In this document: in pieces, positions 1-8,598 of the stretch
Layout of the letters: each line of letters starts with the position of its first letter
Position numbering within the stretch: the first letter of the stretch is position 1
Assembly (NCBI GenBank): GCA_964510535.1
Contig: CAZECG010000023.1
Span: 1 to 30,308, forward strand
Origin: JAJPXC01 sp964510535
Lineage (GTDB): Bacteria > Bacteroidota > Bacteroidia > Bacteroidales > Muribaculaceae
Direction of reading: 5' to 3'
DNA length: 30,308 nucleotides
Program-made: the position numbers and the translations under genes
Notes under the pieces: generated by a model
The model's input: the letters and a program-made list of their open reading frames with translations, nothing else
Told to the model about the DNA's origin: nothing
Databases searched by the model: none

Positions 1-53
1 CTCTTCCGCCTCTGTAAAATATATGCCTAAACACAGGTTTATTACTATGCCCC
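1..53 (-). mobile_element. Probable insertion-sequence end (left edge, partial)
   Basis: Read on the minus strand from base 53 outward, this begins GGGGCATAGTAATAAACC and continues CTGTGTTT. The 25 bp at 29-53 are the exact reverse complement of 30256-30280. The next 28 bp (1-28) differ from the 28 bp beyond the right-hand copy. A shared terminal repeat followed by different inner sequence is what the two ends of one insertion sequence look like. By that reading the element begins at 53/54 and extends left out of the window. No transposase is visible and I cannot name a family. The match is certain; the insertion-sequence interpretation is inference. Confidence 0.5.
29..53 (-). repeat. 25-bp inverted repeat, left copy
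   Basis: This is a perfect reverse complement of 30256-30280. The copy contains a small dyad of its own, TAAAC-ctgt-GTTTA on the minus strand at 28-41. A 25-bp perfect match within 30 kb is not expected by chance. Confidence 0.97.
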
Positions 54-445
54 ATAGAGGCTCTGGAATTGCCCATTGGAGTTGAACGAGCAAACTTGCA
101 GAGACCTCACGCGGAATATGACAACGCGCCATCAACCCGCGCTCACGCGCGTTGATGACAGCGCACTGTACATATATCCACACAAGACATCTACCGTTTG
201 CCTCATTCTTGACTATACCAATGAAATTTTCCAGATTTCCATGCGTCAAGAAAGAGCGTAAAGTAAACGCTTTTCAATAAAATGTCGTCGCAGTCCCGCC
301 CGTTTTGCCCCGTGACCGGGTCGCTGCTTGACGGTCTGCAACGGCAAAATTATAAGTTTTTATCGTATTTAGCAATTTTTGTTTTATTAATGACAATTTA
401 TATTTATGCAATCCAATAGCCTTTGCGGCGAAATATTTGACAGCG
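54..445. other. Region without a firm gene; outward promoter and open frame
   Basis: No convincing protein or RNA gene is recognised here. The minus strand has a good promoter (345-375) aimed at the left edge. It also has one frame free of stops from 273 to base 1, 91 codons, with possible starts at TTG 249, GTG 183 and ATG 132. I do not recognise the translation (from ATG 132 it begins MARCHIPREVSASLLVQ) and it runs through the repeat boundary at 53/54. A hairpin lies at 131-156: ATCAAC/GTTGAT, one mismatch, then CGCG/CGCG around a 4-base loop. The plus-strand frame at 76-261 starts with TTG and has no supporting signal. The region may hold the 5' part of a gene or RNA cut by the element at the left edge. 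Confidence 0.5.
345..375 (-). promoter_or_regulatory. Bacteroidota-type promoter pointing to the left edge
   Basis: On the minus strand there is TTG (375-373), exactly 20 bp, then TAATTTTG (352-345), a full match to TAnnTTTG. The start of transcription should fall near 338. The transcript would run about 280 nt before the repeat at 53 and contains short GC-rich dyads such as GACCG/CGGTC. Its product is unknown. Confidence 0.6.
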
Positions 446-481
446 AAAAGGCGCGACCCGTTCTGATGGGTCGCGCCTTTT
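446..481. terminator. Strong bidirectional hairpin terminator
   Basis: A 14-bp perfect stem (446-459 with 468-481) surrounds an 8-base loop, and the stem is flanked by A and T runs on both strands. It lies 30 bp beyond the stop of the leftward isomerase gene, so it should end that transcript. It also insulates the gene from the promoter at 345-375. Confidence 0.85.
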
Positions 482-510
482 CAGCAAAATTAGCGATTGC
501 AAGAAGTCGG

Positions 511-2436
511 TTATTTCAATTTCTTGAGGAGTTTGGTGTTGACTTTGACCGGATATTTGGCATGGAGCGATTCAACCCACTCTTTTTCAAGCTTGGCTTG
601 ATAGTCGGTGATGACTGCGCCTCGAACATCAGCAGCCTCCTCGGGGAACGCTACCACACGTCCCTCAAACGCGAAATAGTTGGTCCATTTGCCGGAAGAA
701 GCCGGTTTTTCACCACCGAAAGCCACAGCATCGACAATAGCGTTGTCACCTTTAGCGGCAATCACTCGCTCAACCTTTACGTCGCGGCCAAACTCGCGGC
801 GCATAACGGTGTTTATCGAGTCGGCGGTGACATTATTAGCCGCAATATAGCTCTTAACGGCGGTCTCTAAAGAGTCGTTGGGGGTAAACACGATGTAGCC
901 CTTGAAGTGAGGGGCTTCCCAATTGTATTTATAACGGTTTGCCTTGAAGTAGGTTTCCAGGCCTTCCTTATCTTTTGAAGCCTTGTCCCAAACATTTCGG
1001 TTGCTAACCTCAAAAAGCAACATACCATCGCGATACTCGTTCACAAGATTGCGGTAATCGGGATATTTATCGACAAGAGCCTCACGCTCTGCCTCAATAG
1101 TGGCTTTGTCAAGGGCTTTATTGAAAACGTTGGTCACTATTGACACACCGCTCTCAGCCTTGGCAACAGAATAGAGCGGTACCTCGCCGATAACGTCGCA
1201 CAGCGGAATCACTTTCTTTCCGACACTCAGTAGCGGAGCCTGACTGTTGCGGAATTTGTCGACCACAGCCGAATCGAGCTGACCATGGGCTTTGATTTCG
1301 TCAGTCACCATAGCAAGAGTCGATTCGTTCACTGAGGATTTGTAGGCATTTTTGAGCTCTTTCAATTTAGCCTCCTCAGGCATATTGCTGCGCACATCTT
1401 GGTTCATAGTGCTGATTATGGCGTCTTTAGCCTCGTTGAAAGTTTTGACCCCTTTCCAATCAAGGCGTTTCACGATGTGGTAGCCATAGCTTGTGGCAAA
1501 CGGAGCGCAAATTTCTCCATTTTTGAGGGAGAACGAAGCATTTTCAAATTCGGGCACCATGCGGCCGGGGCCAAACCAGGGGAGTTTACCCCCATTGCGA
1601 GCCGAGCCGGGGTCTTCAGAAAGCGCAATCGCCAATGAATCGAAATCGGCTCCGTTTTTCAACAGCGTGTAAATCGAATCAATAGCCGCCTTTTGTTTTG
1701 CCGCTTCGGCCTCATTCTTACCCTGCGTCAATTTGAGTATATGCTGCACAAGCACTTCGCCGCGGGCGGGTCGACGGCCATGAACCTTTACAATATGATG
1801 GCCAAAATCGGTCTGAATTACAGGTGATATGTCACCAACAGGTGTGTTATAAGCTGTAAACTCAAATGAATAGGGGTATTGATTCGCCGACATCCATCCC
1901 ATGTGACCTTTGTTGCGCTTCACACCCGGGTCAATCGAATGTTTCAAAGCCAACTCATTGAAATCAGCGCCATTGATAATGGCAGTACGCAAGCTGTCGA
2001 GCATGGCGGCATTCTTAGCGTCTAAATCAGGCGACTCGCCTCGGGGAACCATGATGTGGCTCACGTCGACATCTTCTTTCATGCGGTCATAAGCCTCGGC
2101 TATCAACTTATTGAAGACAACGGTGTCACGCAAGTACGGGCGCGCCAATTCATTGCGATACCCGATGAACTCTTTCTGAAACGCAGCCGTCGTGTCAATC
2201 CCGGCGGCCTCGGCATCAGCAACCTTCAGCTTGTAAGTGATAAACATATCGACATAATCATCAATCGACTGTTTTTCAGCCTGCTGAGTGTTGTTTTTGT
2301 TATAAAGATATTGAAATTCGCTCAAAGGAACTTTTTTGCCATTTACGGTCATGAGAATGGGGTCGGAAGGTTTCTTCGCCTCAACCGTTGCCATAGCCGC
2401 CATTGCAAGCGCAACTAACAGAATTTTTCTTTTCAT
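511..2436 (-). CDS. Periplasmic peptidyl-prolyl cis-trans isomerase with two PpiC domains (SurA-like)
   Basis: The 641-aa product has a signal peptide (MKRKILLVALAMAAMATVEA) and should act in the periplasm as a foldase/chaperone for outer-membrane and secreted proteins. Two parvulin-type rotamase domains are visible. The first is at about residues 121-222 (VSHIMV at its start, FGHHIVKV at its end). The second is at about 226-327 (VQHILKL at its start, YGYHIVKR at its end). Each carries the GADF, SxDPG and GG/W segments typical of PpiC. The N-terminal 120 residues resemble a SurA-type helical chaperone part. About 310 C-terminal residues have no clear domain and are longer than in SurA. A -7-like TAATATTG (one mismatch) lies at 2512-2519 on the minus strand. 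The gene stands alone, with guaB 234 bp upstream in the same direction. The family call is firm; the exact substrates are unknown. Confidence 0.9.
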   Translation of the reverse strand: MKRKILLVALAMAAMATVEAKKPSDPILMTVNGKKVPLSEFQYLYNKNNTQQAEKQSIDDYVDMFITYKLKVADAEAAGIDTTAAFQKEFIGYRNELARPYLRDTVVFNKLIAEAYDRMKEDVDVSHIMVPRGESPDLDAKNAAMLDSLRTAIINGADFNELALKHSIDPGVKRNKGHMGWMSANQYPYSFEFTAYNTPVGDISPVIQTDFGHHIVKVHGRRPARGEVLVQHILKLTQGKNEAEAAKQKAAIDSIYTLLKNGADFDSLAIALSEDPGSARNGGKLPWFGPGRMVPEFENASFSLKNGEICAPFATSYGYHIVKRLDWKGVKTFNEAKDAIISTMNQDVRSNMPEEAKLKELKNAYKSSVNESTLAMVTDEIKAHGQLDSAVVDKFRNSQAPLLSVGKKVIPLCDVIGEVPLYSVAKAESGVSIVTNVFNKALDKATIEAEREALVDKYPDYRNLVNEYRDGMLLFEVSNRNVWDKASKDKEGLETYFKANRYKYNWEAPHFKGYIVFTPNDSLETAVKSYIAANNVTADSINTVMRREFGRDVKVERVIAAKGDNAIVDAVAFGGEKPASSGKWTNYFAFEGRVVAFPEEAADVRGAVITDYQAKLEKEWVESLHAKYPVKVNTKLLKKLK

Positions 2437-2670
2437 ACTGTCTTTATTTTCATGTCACCGCCAACACGCGGGATACAGGATAATAGATATTAGTTAAGTT
2501 AGAATTTTATACAATATTACAGATTAATAACGAAACCTGTGCTGGATTTATTATAACGCCGAATGCCTAAAATAATGCCGTCAGCGGACGATAATATGAC
2601 ACAGCCCCGCAAGCGACAACCCGACGGTTGCGACTTGCAGGACGTTGTGCCCGATTAATCCGACATTTTA

Positions 2671-4149
2671 TTATTGATGCGATGAGCTATAGTTGGGAGC
2701 CTCACTCGTAATAGCCACATCGTGAGGATGGCTCTCTGCCACACCGGCATTGGTTATGCGAGTGAACTTAGCTTCGTGCAATTTATCAATGTCTGCCGCA
2801 CCGCAGTATCCCATACCGGCTCGTAAGCCGCCCAGCATCTGGTAGACCACCTCATAAAGCGACCCCTTGTACGGCACACGCGCTGCGATACCCTCGGGGA
2901 CGAGCTTACGCGTATCGGTCTCACCGGCTTGGAAATAGCGGTCTTTCGACCCTTTTTCCATCGCTTCGAGCGAACCCATGCCGCGGTAAGCTTTGTATTT
3001 ACGTCCGTTGTAGATGATGGTGTCGCCGGGCGACTCTTCGACCCCGGCGAGCATTCCGCCGAGCATCACCGAGTAACCTCCGGCCGCGAGGGCCTTGACA
3101 ATGTCGCCGGAGTAGCGGATTCCGCCATCGGCAATCAATGGAACGCCTGTGCCGGCGAGGGCTTTGGCGACATCATAAACCGCCGAGAGCTGAGGCACAC
3201 CCACTCCGGCGATGACGCGAGTGGTGCAGATGGAGCCGGGACCGATACCGACCTTGACACCGTCGGCACCGTTCTCGACGAGGTAGCGCGCAGCATCGCC
3301 TGTCGCTATATTTCCCACCACCACGTCTATATCAGGATATTTTTCCTTAACCGCCCGAAGGACGCTAATAACACCGCGGCTATGCCCATGGGCTGTGTCA
3401 ATGACAATAGCATCGACACCGGCAGCGACAAGAGCGTCCACACGCTCTATGCTGTCGTTGGTCACGCCCACGCCGGCCGCCACTCTAAGACGACCGAGAG
3501 CATCCTTGCAGGCATTGGGCTTATCCTTGGCTTTCGTGATATCTTTGTACGTCACAAGGCCGATAAGTTTACCATCGGAATCGACCACCGGCAATTTCTC
3601 AATCTTGTGTTCTTGCAGAATCTGAGCGGCTTCCTCAAGGTTGGTTGACTGGTTGGTGGTGACTAAACCCTCAGAAGTCATTACCTCGTCGATTTTACGA
3701 TTAAGGTCTCGCTCGAAACGGAGGTCGCGATTGGTGACAATGCCCACTAAGTGGCGTTGGTCGTCAACTACGGGAATACCGCCGATGTGGTATTCTTCCA
3801 TTATGGCGAGAGCGTCCTTGACGGTGCTTCCGCGCTTTATGGTCACGGGGTCGTAAATCATGCCGTTCTCAGCGCGCTTAACGGCGTGGACCTGGCGAGC
3901 CTGTTCGGCAATCGACATATTTTTGTGAATCACGCCGATACCACCCTCTCGCGCAATCGCGATAGCGAGCTGCGCCTCGGTTACAGTGTCCATCGCTGCT
4001 GACACCAATGGAACGTTGAGCGTGATGTTTCGTGAGAACTTTGTTTTGAGATTAACCTCGCGCGGGAGGACTTCGGAGTAAGCCGGAATAAGGAGGACAT
4101 CATCAAACGTGAGTCCATCCATCTTAACTCTATCTGCAATAAACGACAT
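2671..4149 (-). CDS. guaB: Inosine-5'-monophosphate dehydrogenase
   Basis: This enzyme oxidises IMP to XMP with NAD+, the committed step of GTP synthesis, in the cytosol. The 492-aa protein starting MSFIADRVKMDGLTFDDVLL has the usual length. The catalytic loop GPGSICTTR places the active cysteine near residue 308. Two CBS domains interrupt the barrel at about residues 96-207 (YHIGGIPVVD and HKIEKLPVVD). The flap region GMGSLEAM is present. A longer frame with an ATG at 4182 exists, but a perfect -7 box (TAACTTTG, 4187-4180) overlaps that codon. Transcription would begin downstream of it, so the start at 4149 is chosen, which also matches IMPDH N-termini. It appears monocistronic. Confidence 0.97.
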   Translation of the reverse strand: MSFIADRVKMDGLTFDDVLLIPAYSEVLPREVNLKTKFSRNITLNVPLVSAAMDTVTEAQLAIAIAREGGIGVIHKNMSIAEQARQVHAVKRAENGMIYDPVTIKRGSTVKDALAIMEEYHIGGIPVVDDQRHLVGIVTNRDLRFERDLNRKIDEVMTSEGLVTTNQSTNLEEAAQILQEHKIEKLPVVDSDGKLIGLVTYKDITKAKDKPNACKDALGRLRVAAGVGVTNDSIERVDALVAAGVDAIVIDTAHGHSRGVISVLRAVKEKYPDIDVVVGNIATGDAARYLVENGADGVKVGIGPGSICTTRVIAGVGVPQLSAVYDVAKALAGTGVPLIADGGIRYSGDIVKALAAGGYSVMLGGMLAGVEESPGDTIIYNGRKYKAYRGMGSLEAMEKGSKDRYFQAGETDTRKLVPEGIAARVPYKGSLYEVVYQMLGGLRAGMGYCGAADIDKLHEAKFTRITNAGVAESHPHDVAITSEAPNYSSSHQ

Positions 4150-4179
4150 AGAACTGGTAGCTTTGATATTTATTGCGCG

Positions 4180-4210
4180 CAAAGTTAATCATTTTTCGGC
4201 AAATATGCAG
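4180..4210 (-). promoter_or_regulatory. guaB promoter
   Basis: On the minus strand there is CTG (4210-4208), 20 bp, then TAACTTTG (4187-4180). The -7 box is perfect and the -33 element has one mismatch to TTG. It predicts a leader of roughly 25 nt and excludes the upstream ATG at 4182 as the guaB start. Confidence 0.65.
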
Positions 4211-4332
4211 ACTCGCTTGCCATTTAAGCGTACAATATTTTTCAATGGGCTGGTTCAACCGGCGAAATCACAGGAATCAGCATAAATAATCATTAGCGAG
4301 AATAATAGAGGTTATAATTAAACAGATTTTTG

Positions 4333-4340
4333 TAACTTTG
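4333..4340 (+). promoter_or_regulatory. -7 box of the proS promoter
   Basis: TAACTTTG is a full match to TAnnTTTG and lies about 74 bp before the proS start. No good TTG is found 19-21 bp upstream, so only the -7 element is called. Confidence 0.5.
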
Positions 4341-4413
4341 TAGAATTATTGCCTGACACATATTTTATCAGTCAAGATAACAATAACACCAAAATATAAT
4401 CACACATTAAACA

Positions 4414-5895
4414 ATGGCAAAGGAACTAAAAGACCTCACCAAGCGCAAGGATAACTATTCGCAATGGTATAATGACTTAGTGGTAAAAGCCGACTTGGCA
4501 GAGCAGTCAGCCGTGAGAGGCTGCATGGTAATCAAGCCCTACGGCTATGCCATATGGGAAAAAATGCAGCAGACACTCGACAAGATGTTCAAGGAAACCG
4601 GAGTCCAAAACGCCTATTTCCCATTGCTCATCCCTAAATCATTTCTATGCCGAGAGGCCGAGCACGTTGAAGGTTTCGCCAAAGAATGTGCCGTTGTCAC
4701 CCACTACCGTCTTAAAAACGACCCCAACGGAAACGGAGTCATCGTTGACCCCGACGCACGGTTGGAGGAAGAGCTTATTGTGCGCCCCACATCAGAGACA
4801 ATCATTTGGGGTACATACAAAAACTGGATTCATTCATACCGCGACCTGCCCATCCTTTGCAATCAATGGGCAAACGTCATGCGTTGGGAAATGCGCACGC
4901 GTATGTTCCTCCGCACGGCTGAGTTCCTATGGCAAGAGGGGCACTGCGCTCACGCTACGGCCGAGGAGTCGGAGGCGCGCACGGTGCAGATGATTAACCT
5001 CTATGCCGATTTCGCGGAAAAATATATGGCAATGCCTGTAATCAAAGGTGTCAAGAGCGCAAATGAGAGATTTGCGGGCGCATTGAACACCTATACCATC
5101 GAGGCCATGATGCAGGATGGCAAGGCCCTGCAATCGGGAACGTCACACAATCTCGGGCAGAACTTCGCCAAAGCGTTTGACGTGACATTTGTCAATAAAG
5201 AAAACAAGCCCGAATATGTATGGGCTAACTCATGGGGCGTATCAACCCGCTTGATGGGCGCGCTGATAATGACCCATTCAGATGACAACGGCCTCGTGCT
5301 GCCACCGCACCTCGCTCCGATACAGGTAGTTATTATACCCATCTATAAGAATAACGAGCAGCTTGCCGAAATCAGCGAAAAAGTGACCCCGATTGTTGAT
5401 GAACTGAAGAATGCAGGCATAAGCGTCAAATATGACGATGCCGAAAACAAGCGTCCTGGTTTCAAATTCGCGGACTACGAGCTTAAAGGGGTGCCTGTGC
5501 GCTTGGCTATCGGTATGCGCGACATTGAGAACGGAACAGTCGAAGTGATGCGCCGCGACACTCTTGAAAAGAGCGTCATGCCTCTCGACAACATCGCCAA
5601 GACCGTCGAAGCCCTCCTTGAGGAAATCCAACAGAACATCTTTGACAAGGCTTTGGCCCATCGCGAGTCAATGACCCGCACCGTGGAGACCTACGACGAG
5701 TTCAAAGAGGAGATAGAGAAAGGCGGATTCATACTCGCTCATTGGGACGGCACGGTCGAGACCGAGGAAAAAATCAAAGAGGAGACAAAGGCGACCATTC
5801 GTTGTATTCCTCTCGAAGGCGACAAGACCCCTGGCAAATGCATGGTGACAGGCAAGCCGTCGGCGCAGCGCGTTATTTTCGCCCGCAACTATTGA
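4414..5895 (+). CDS. proS: Prolyl-tRNA synthetase, archaeal/eukaryotic-type
   Basis: This class II aminoacyl-tRNA synthetase charges tRNA-Pro. The product is 493 aa. The class II core includes RPTSE at residues 124-128, the motif 2 region RWEMRTRMFLRTAEFLWQEG (157-176) and motif 3 around GVSTRLMGALIMTHSDD (275-291). An anticodon-binding domain follows from about 300 to 400. There is no editing (INS) insertion between motifs 2 and 3, and the protein ends in a C-terminal domain with the terminal tyrosine (IFARNY). Both traits mark the archaeal/eukaryotic-type ProRS, which is usual in Bacteroidota, so no recent transfer need be assumed. The glycosyltransferase gene begins 27 bp downstream in the same direction and may share its transcript. 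Confidence 0.97.
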   Translation: MAKELKDLTKRKDNYSQWYNDLVVKADLAEQSAVRGCMVIKPYGYAIWEKMQQTLDKMFKETGVQNAYFPLLIPKSFLCREAEHVEGFAKECAVVTHYRLKNDPNGNGVIVDPDARLEEELIVRPTSETIIWGTYKNWIHSYRDLPILCNQWANVMRWEMRTRMFLRTAEFLWQEGHCAHATAEESEARTVQMINLYADFAEKYMAMPVIKGVKSANERFAGALNTYTIEAMMQDGKALQSGTSHNLGQNFAKAFDVTFVNKENKPEYVWANSWGVSTRLMGALIMTHSDDNGLVLPPHLAPIQVVIIPIYKNNEQLAEISEKVTPIVDELKNAGISVKYDDAENKRPGFKFADYELKGVPVRLAIGMRDIENGTVEVMRRDTLEKSVMPLDNIAKTVEALLEEIQQNIFDKALAHRESMTRTVETYDEFKEEIEKGGFILAHWDGTVETEEKIKEETKATIRCIPLEGDKTPGKCMVTGKPSAQRVIFARNY

Positions 5896-5922
5896 TATAA
5901 TAAACAAACACATATATTTATC

Positions 5923-6891
5923 ATGGACGACATCGCCAAAACCAGAAAAGCGCCTAAATTAGCAATTGTAGTGCCATGTTATAACGAGGAGGAGGCGCTT
6001 CCAGTTACCGCCAAAGAGCTATTATCGTTGCTCAGCAAGATGGAGGCTGACGGATTAGTTGATTCAAGCAGTTACATCATGTGTGTCAACGACGGCAGCC
6101 GCGACAAGACATGGGCTACAATCCGCTCACTACACGATGCCGACCAACGCATCAAAGGCATAGACCTCGCCCATAACCGCGGCCAACAATACGCTCTACT
6201 CGCAGGATTGATGACCGTCATGGATAACTGCGACGCGGCAATCTCAATCGACGCTGACCTTCAGGACGACCCGTATGCCATGGCGCGCATGGTCGAGGAC
6301 TATCGCAATGGCAGCGACATTGTCTATGGCGTGAGGAGTAGCCGTGCTACCGATACATGGTTTAAACGGACATCGGCCCACGGATTCTATAGTTTTCAAA
6401 AGGCTATGGGACTTGAAACCATCTATGACCACTCCGACTACCGGTTAATGAGCAATGAGGCGCTCCACCTGCTTAGCGAGTATGGCGAGTCGAATCTGTT
6501 TTTACGAGGTATCATTCCGCAGATAGGGCTTAAAACCTCAATAGTGAAATATGAACGTCATGAGCGCGTCGCCGGTGAATCGAAATATCCACTGAAAAAG
6601 ATGCTCAGCTTCTCCATCGATGGCATCACTTCATTCTCGGCCAAGCCGATGAGACTTATATTCCTGACCGGACTGACATTCCTCATCATCGACATCATTG
6701 TGGCCATATATGTGTTGTTATCGTTTTTCGCTCATTCGACAATTCTCGGATGGTCATCACTGATGCTCTCAGTATGGTTCTTAGGAAGTCTGATACTCAT
6801 GGGAATCGGCATCGTCGGGGAATATATCGGCAAAATTTTCATTGAGGTTAAGAATCGTCCGCGTTACGCAATCAGAGAAAAAATTTTATAG
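5923..6891 (+). CDS. Family 2 glycosyltransferase, polyprenyl-phosphate type (GtrB/DPM1-like)
   Basis: This 322-aa membrane protein should transfer a sugar from a nucleotide donor to polyprenyl phosphate at the inner face of the cytoplasmic membrane. The catalytic GT-A domain fills residues 10-235. It contains VVPCYNEE (17-24), VNDGSRD (55-61), HNRGQQYAL (84-92) and the metal-binding DADLQDDP (110-117). Two C-terminal membrane helices (about 244-268 and 276-300) and the closing segment GIVGEYIGKIFIEVKNRP are typical of the GtrB/ArnC/DPM1 branch. It lies 27 bp after proS and ends 33 bp before a strong terminator, so it is probably cotranscribed with proS. No partner flippase or sugar-modifying gene lies nearby, so the sugar and final acceptor are unknown. 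Confidence 0.88.
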   Translation: MDDIAKTRKAPKLAIVVPCYNEEEALPVTAKELLSLLSKMEADGLVDSSSYIMCVNDGSRDKTWATIRSLHDADQRIKGIDLAHNRGQQYALLAGLMTVMDNCDAAISIDADLQDDPYAMARMVEDYRNGSDIVYGVRSSRATDTWFKRTSAHGFYSFQKAMGLETIYDHSDYRLMSNEALHLLSEYGESNLFLRGIIPQIGLKTSIVKYERHERVAGESKYPLKKMLSFSIDGITSFSAKPMRLIFLTGLTFLIIDIIVAIYVLLSFFAHSTILGWSSLMLSVWFLGSLILMGIGIVGEYIGKIFIEVKNRPRYAIREKIL

Positions 6892-6923
6892 TTTTTTTTG
6901 GAAAGGGCGTGAAAACCGCAATA

Positions 6924-6965
6924 AAAATAGAGGTCTTCAGATTTGGCTCTGAAGACCTCTATTTT
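6924..6965. terminator. Strong bidirectional terminator between the glycosyltransferase gene and dnaA
   Basis: A 17-bp perfect stem (6924-6940 with 6949-6965) with an 8-base loop is flanked by A4 and T4. It sits between two convergent genes and should stop transcription from both sides. Confidence 0.93.
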
Positions 6966-6998
6966 CACTATAATTAATTAAAACTGAACTTGCGTCTG

Positions 6999-8387
6999 TT
7001 AATTTAGCGATTGCTCGATGGTCGCGATAGCCTCTTGAAGCGGCTTCTCCACCGACAGCCGTTCCTCTATATTTTTGCATCCGTGAAGCACGGTGGCATG
7101 GCCGCGCGACAGGCGCGTTCCAATCGCAGTCAACGGCATCTTGACATGTTTCTTAGCCAAGTACATAACCATTTGCCGCGCATCTGAAATCTCTCGCTTA
7201 CGGCTTTTCGTGTAAATTTGGTCTACGTCAATCTTGAAATAATTGCAAACTTCCTGAGTAACCATCTCAAAATTGACAACAGGCCGATTTATTCTAATAG
7301 CATTGGCAAGCACATTGCGGGCAAGATCGAGCGTCACATCAACTCCGAGAACCGTAGCGTGCGCCATGAGCGACACAACGATACCTTCAAGTTCACGCAC
7401 GCTGTCGGTCACCTTCGAAGCGATAAATTCAAGCACATCATTAGGTATCGACAAGCCGTCCTGCTCAGCTTTCTGAGTCAGGACATCTTTCCGCAACTCT
7501 AAGTCGGGACGCTCAAGCTCAGCGGTCATACCCCACTTGAATCGAGACAAAAGCCGCTCCTCCATACCCTCCATCTGCGGCGGACAGACATCGCTTGAGA
7601 GGATAATCTGTTTTTGGTTCTGATGCAGATGGTTGAATATGTGGAAGAAAGTGTTTTGCGTGCCAGGCTTGCGCATCAAATCCTGAATATCATCAAGAAT
7701 CAATACGTCAATACTCTGGTAGAAGTTGATAAATTCGTTAATTTTATTGTTGCGAACAGCCGCCGTGTACTGGCTTTCAAAAAGGCGCGCCGTCACATAA
7801 AGCACGCGTGACCGCGGATCACGCTCTTTGATGCGGATTCCAATAGCTTGAATAAGGTGGGTCTTCCCTACTCCGGTAGGACCAAACACAAAAAGCGGGT
7901 TAAACGTCTTGCAATGAGGGTCGTCGGCGATGGCTTCTCCAATCGAACGCGCTATCTTATTGCTGCCGCTACCGCAATAGTTTTCAAACGTATATCGGGG
8001 ATTAAGCTGAGAGTCAATCTCCTCGCAGGGCTGCGGCTGAAACGGGCTCGCCGGAGCCGGAGCTTTTGTCGGAATCGCCGATGAAGGCATGGCACCACCG
8101 AGCGTGACCTTCGTCGATGGCTGGTTGCCAATTTGGTTGAAACTATAGAACAGCTTAACCTTCTCCCCTTTCCCGAAAACACGGCGGAACACAGGCTCCA
8201 TTATCGACAAATAATGGACTTCAAGATGCTCCATAAAATAAGGAGAATCGACATGAAGCGTCAGCGCCCCGTCCTTGAATCCAAGGAAGGTCACGGGTCT
8301 GAACCAGGCGTCGAATTGCTCGGGAGAGATATTATCGCTAATGATAGCGAGACAATCCTCCCAAAGCTGTTTATGGCTTTTTTCCAT
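6999..8387 (-). CDS. dnaA: Chromosomal replication initiator protein DnaA
   Basis: DnaA binds the replication origin and melts it with ATP. The 462-aa protein has the full domain order. Domain I is at about 1-85 and binds helicase. A Pro/Ala-rich linker lies at about 86-125. The AAA+ domain has Walker A GPTGVGKTHL (169-178) and Walker B VLILDD (228-233). The C-terminal DNA-binding domain carries the signature region SRGHATVLHG (427-436), where many bacteria have a D before the H. The ATG at 8387 is supported by an upstream promoter at 8424-8454. The gene is alone on its transcript, facing the glycosyltransferase gene across a terminator. The 354-bp AT-rich gap upstream is a possible origin. 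Confidence 0.97.
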   Translation of the reverse strand: MEKSHKQLWEDCLAIISDNISPEQFDAWFRPVTFLGFKDGALTLHVDSPYFMEHLEVHYLSIMEPVFRRVFGKGEKVKLFYSFNQIGNQPSTKVTLGGAMPSSAIPTKAPAPASPFQPQPCEEIDSQLNPRYTFENYCGSGSNKIARSIGEAIADDPHCKTFNPLFVFGPTGVGKTHLIQAIGIRIKERDPRSRVLYVTARLFESQYTAAVRNNKINEFINFYQSIDVLILDDIQDLMRKPGTQNTFFHIFNHLHQNQKQIILSSDVCPPQMEGMEERLLSRFKWGMTAELERPDLELRKDVLTQKAEQDGLSIPNDVLEFIASKVTDSVRELEGIVVSLMAHATVLGVDVTLDLARNVLANAIRINRPVVNFEMVTQEVCNYFKIDVDQIYTKSRKREISDARQMVMYLAKKHVKMPLTAIGTRLSRGHATVLHGCKNIEERLSVEKPLQEAIATIEQSLN

Positions 8388-8423
8388 TTCTCGTAGCGGG
8401 ATGTTAGGCTAAACTTTTCATCA

Positions 8424-8454
8424 CAAAATTCTCAAAAAAAATATTTAAAAACAA
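8424..8454 (-). promoter_or_regulatory. Probable dnaA promoter
   Basis: On the minus strand there is TTG (8454-8452), 20 bp, then GAATTTTG (8431-8424), which differs from TAnnTTTG at the first base. The predicted leader is about 30 nt. Confidence 0.45.
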
Positions 8455-8598
8455 CCACATTTTTTTTTGGAAATTATAAAATATCTTCAACTATACTGAG
8501 ACACAATAAATTACAAATCCGTTAAACATTTGTTAAACTAATAGTTTACATAAAATTCGCTACCAATTGTCGCACAGACTTTTACGCCTAAAAATTAA

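Noticed and set aside
76..261. Plus-strand frame of 61 codons
   Set aside because: It starts with TTG, has no promoter or ribosome binding site, ends in a hairpin-containing region and resembles no family I know. It lies opposite another open frame and is not called.
406..870. Plus-strand frame of 154 codons
   Set aside because: Most of it is the antisense of the isomerase gene's C-terminal part, and it passes through the terminator at 446-481.
2533..2553. Partial likeness to the terminal repeat (AAACCTGTG) upstream of the isomerase gene
   Set aside because: Only 9 bases match, and the surrounding sequence does not continue the repeat.
2929..3648. Plus-strand frame of 239 codons antisense to guaB
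   Set aside because: It is long but wholly contained in the guaB coding region on the other strand. This is a common shadow in high-GC codon-biased genes.
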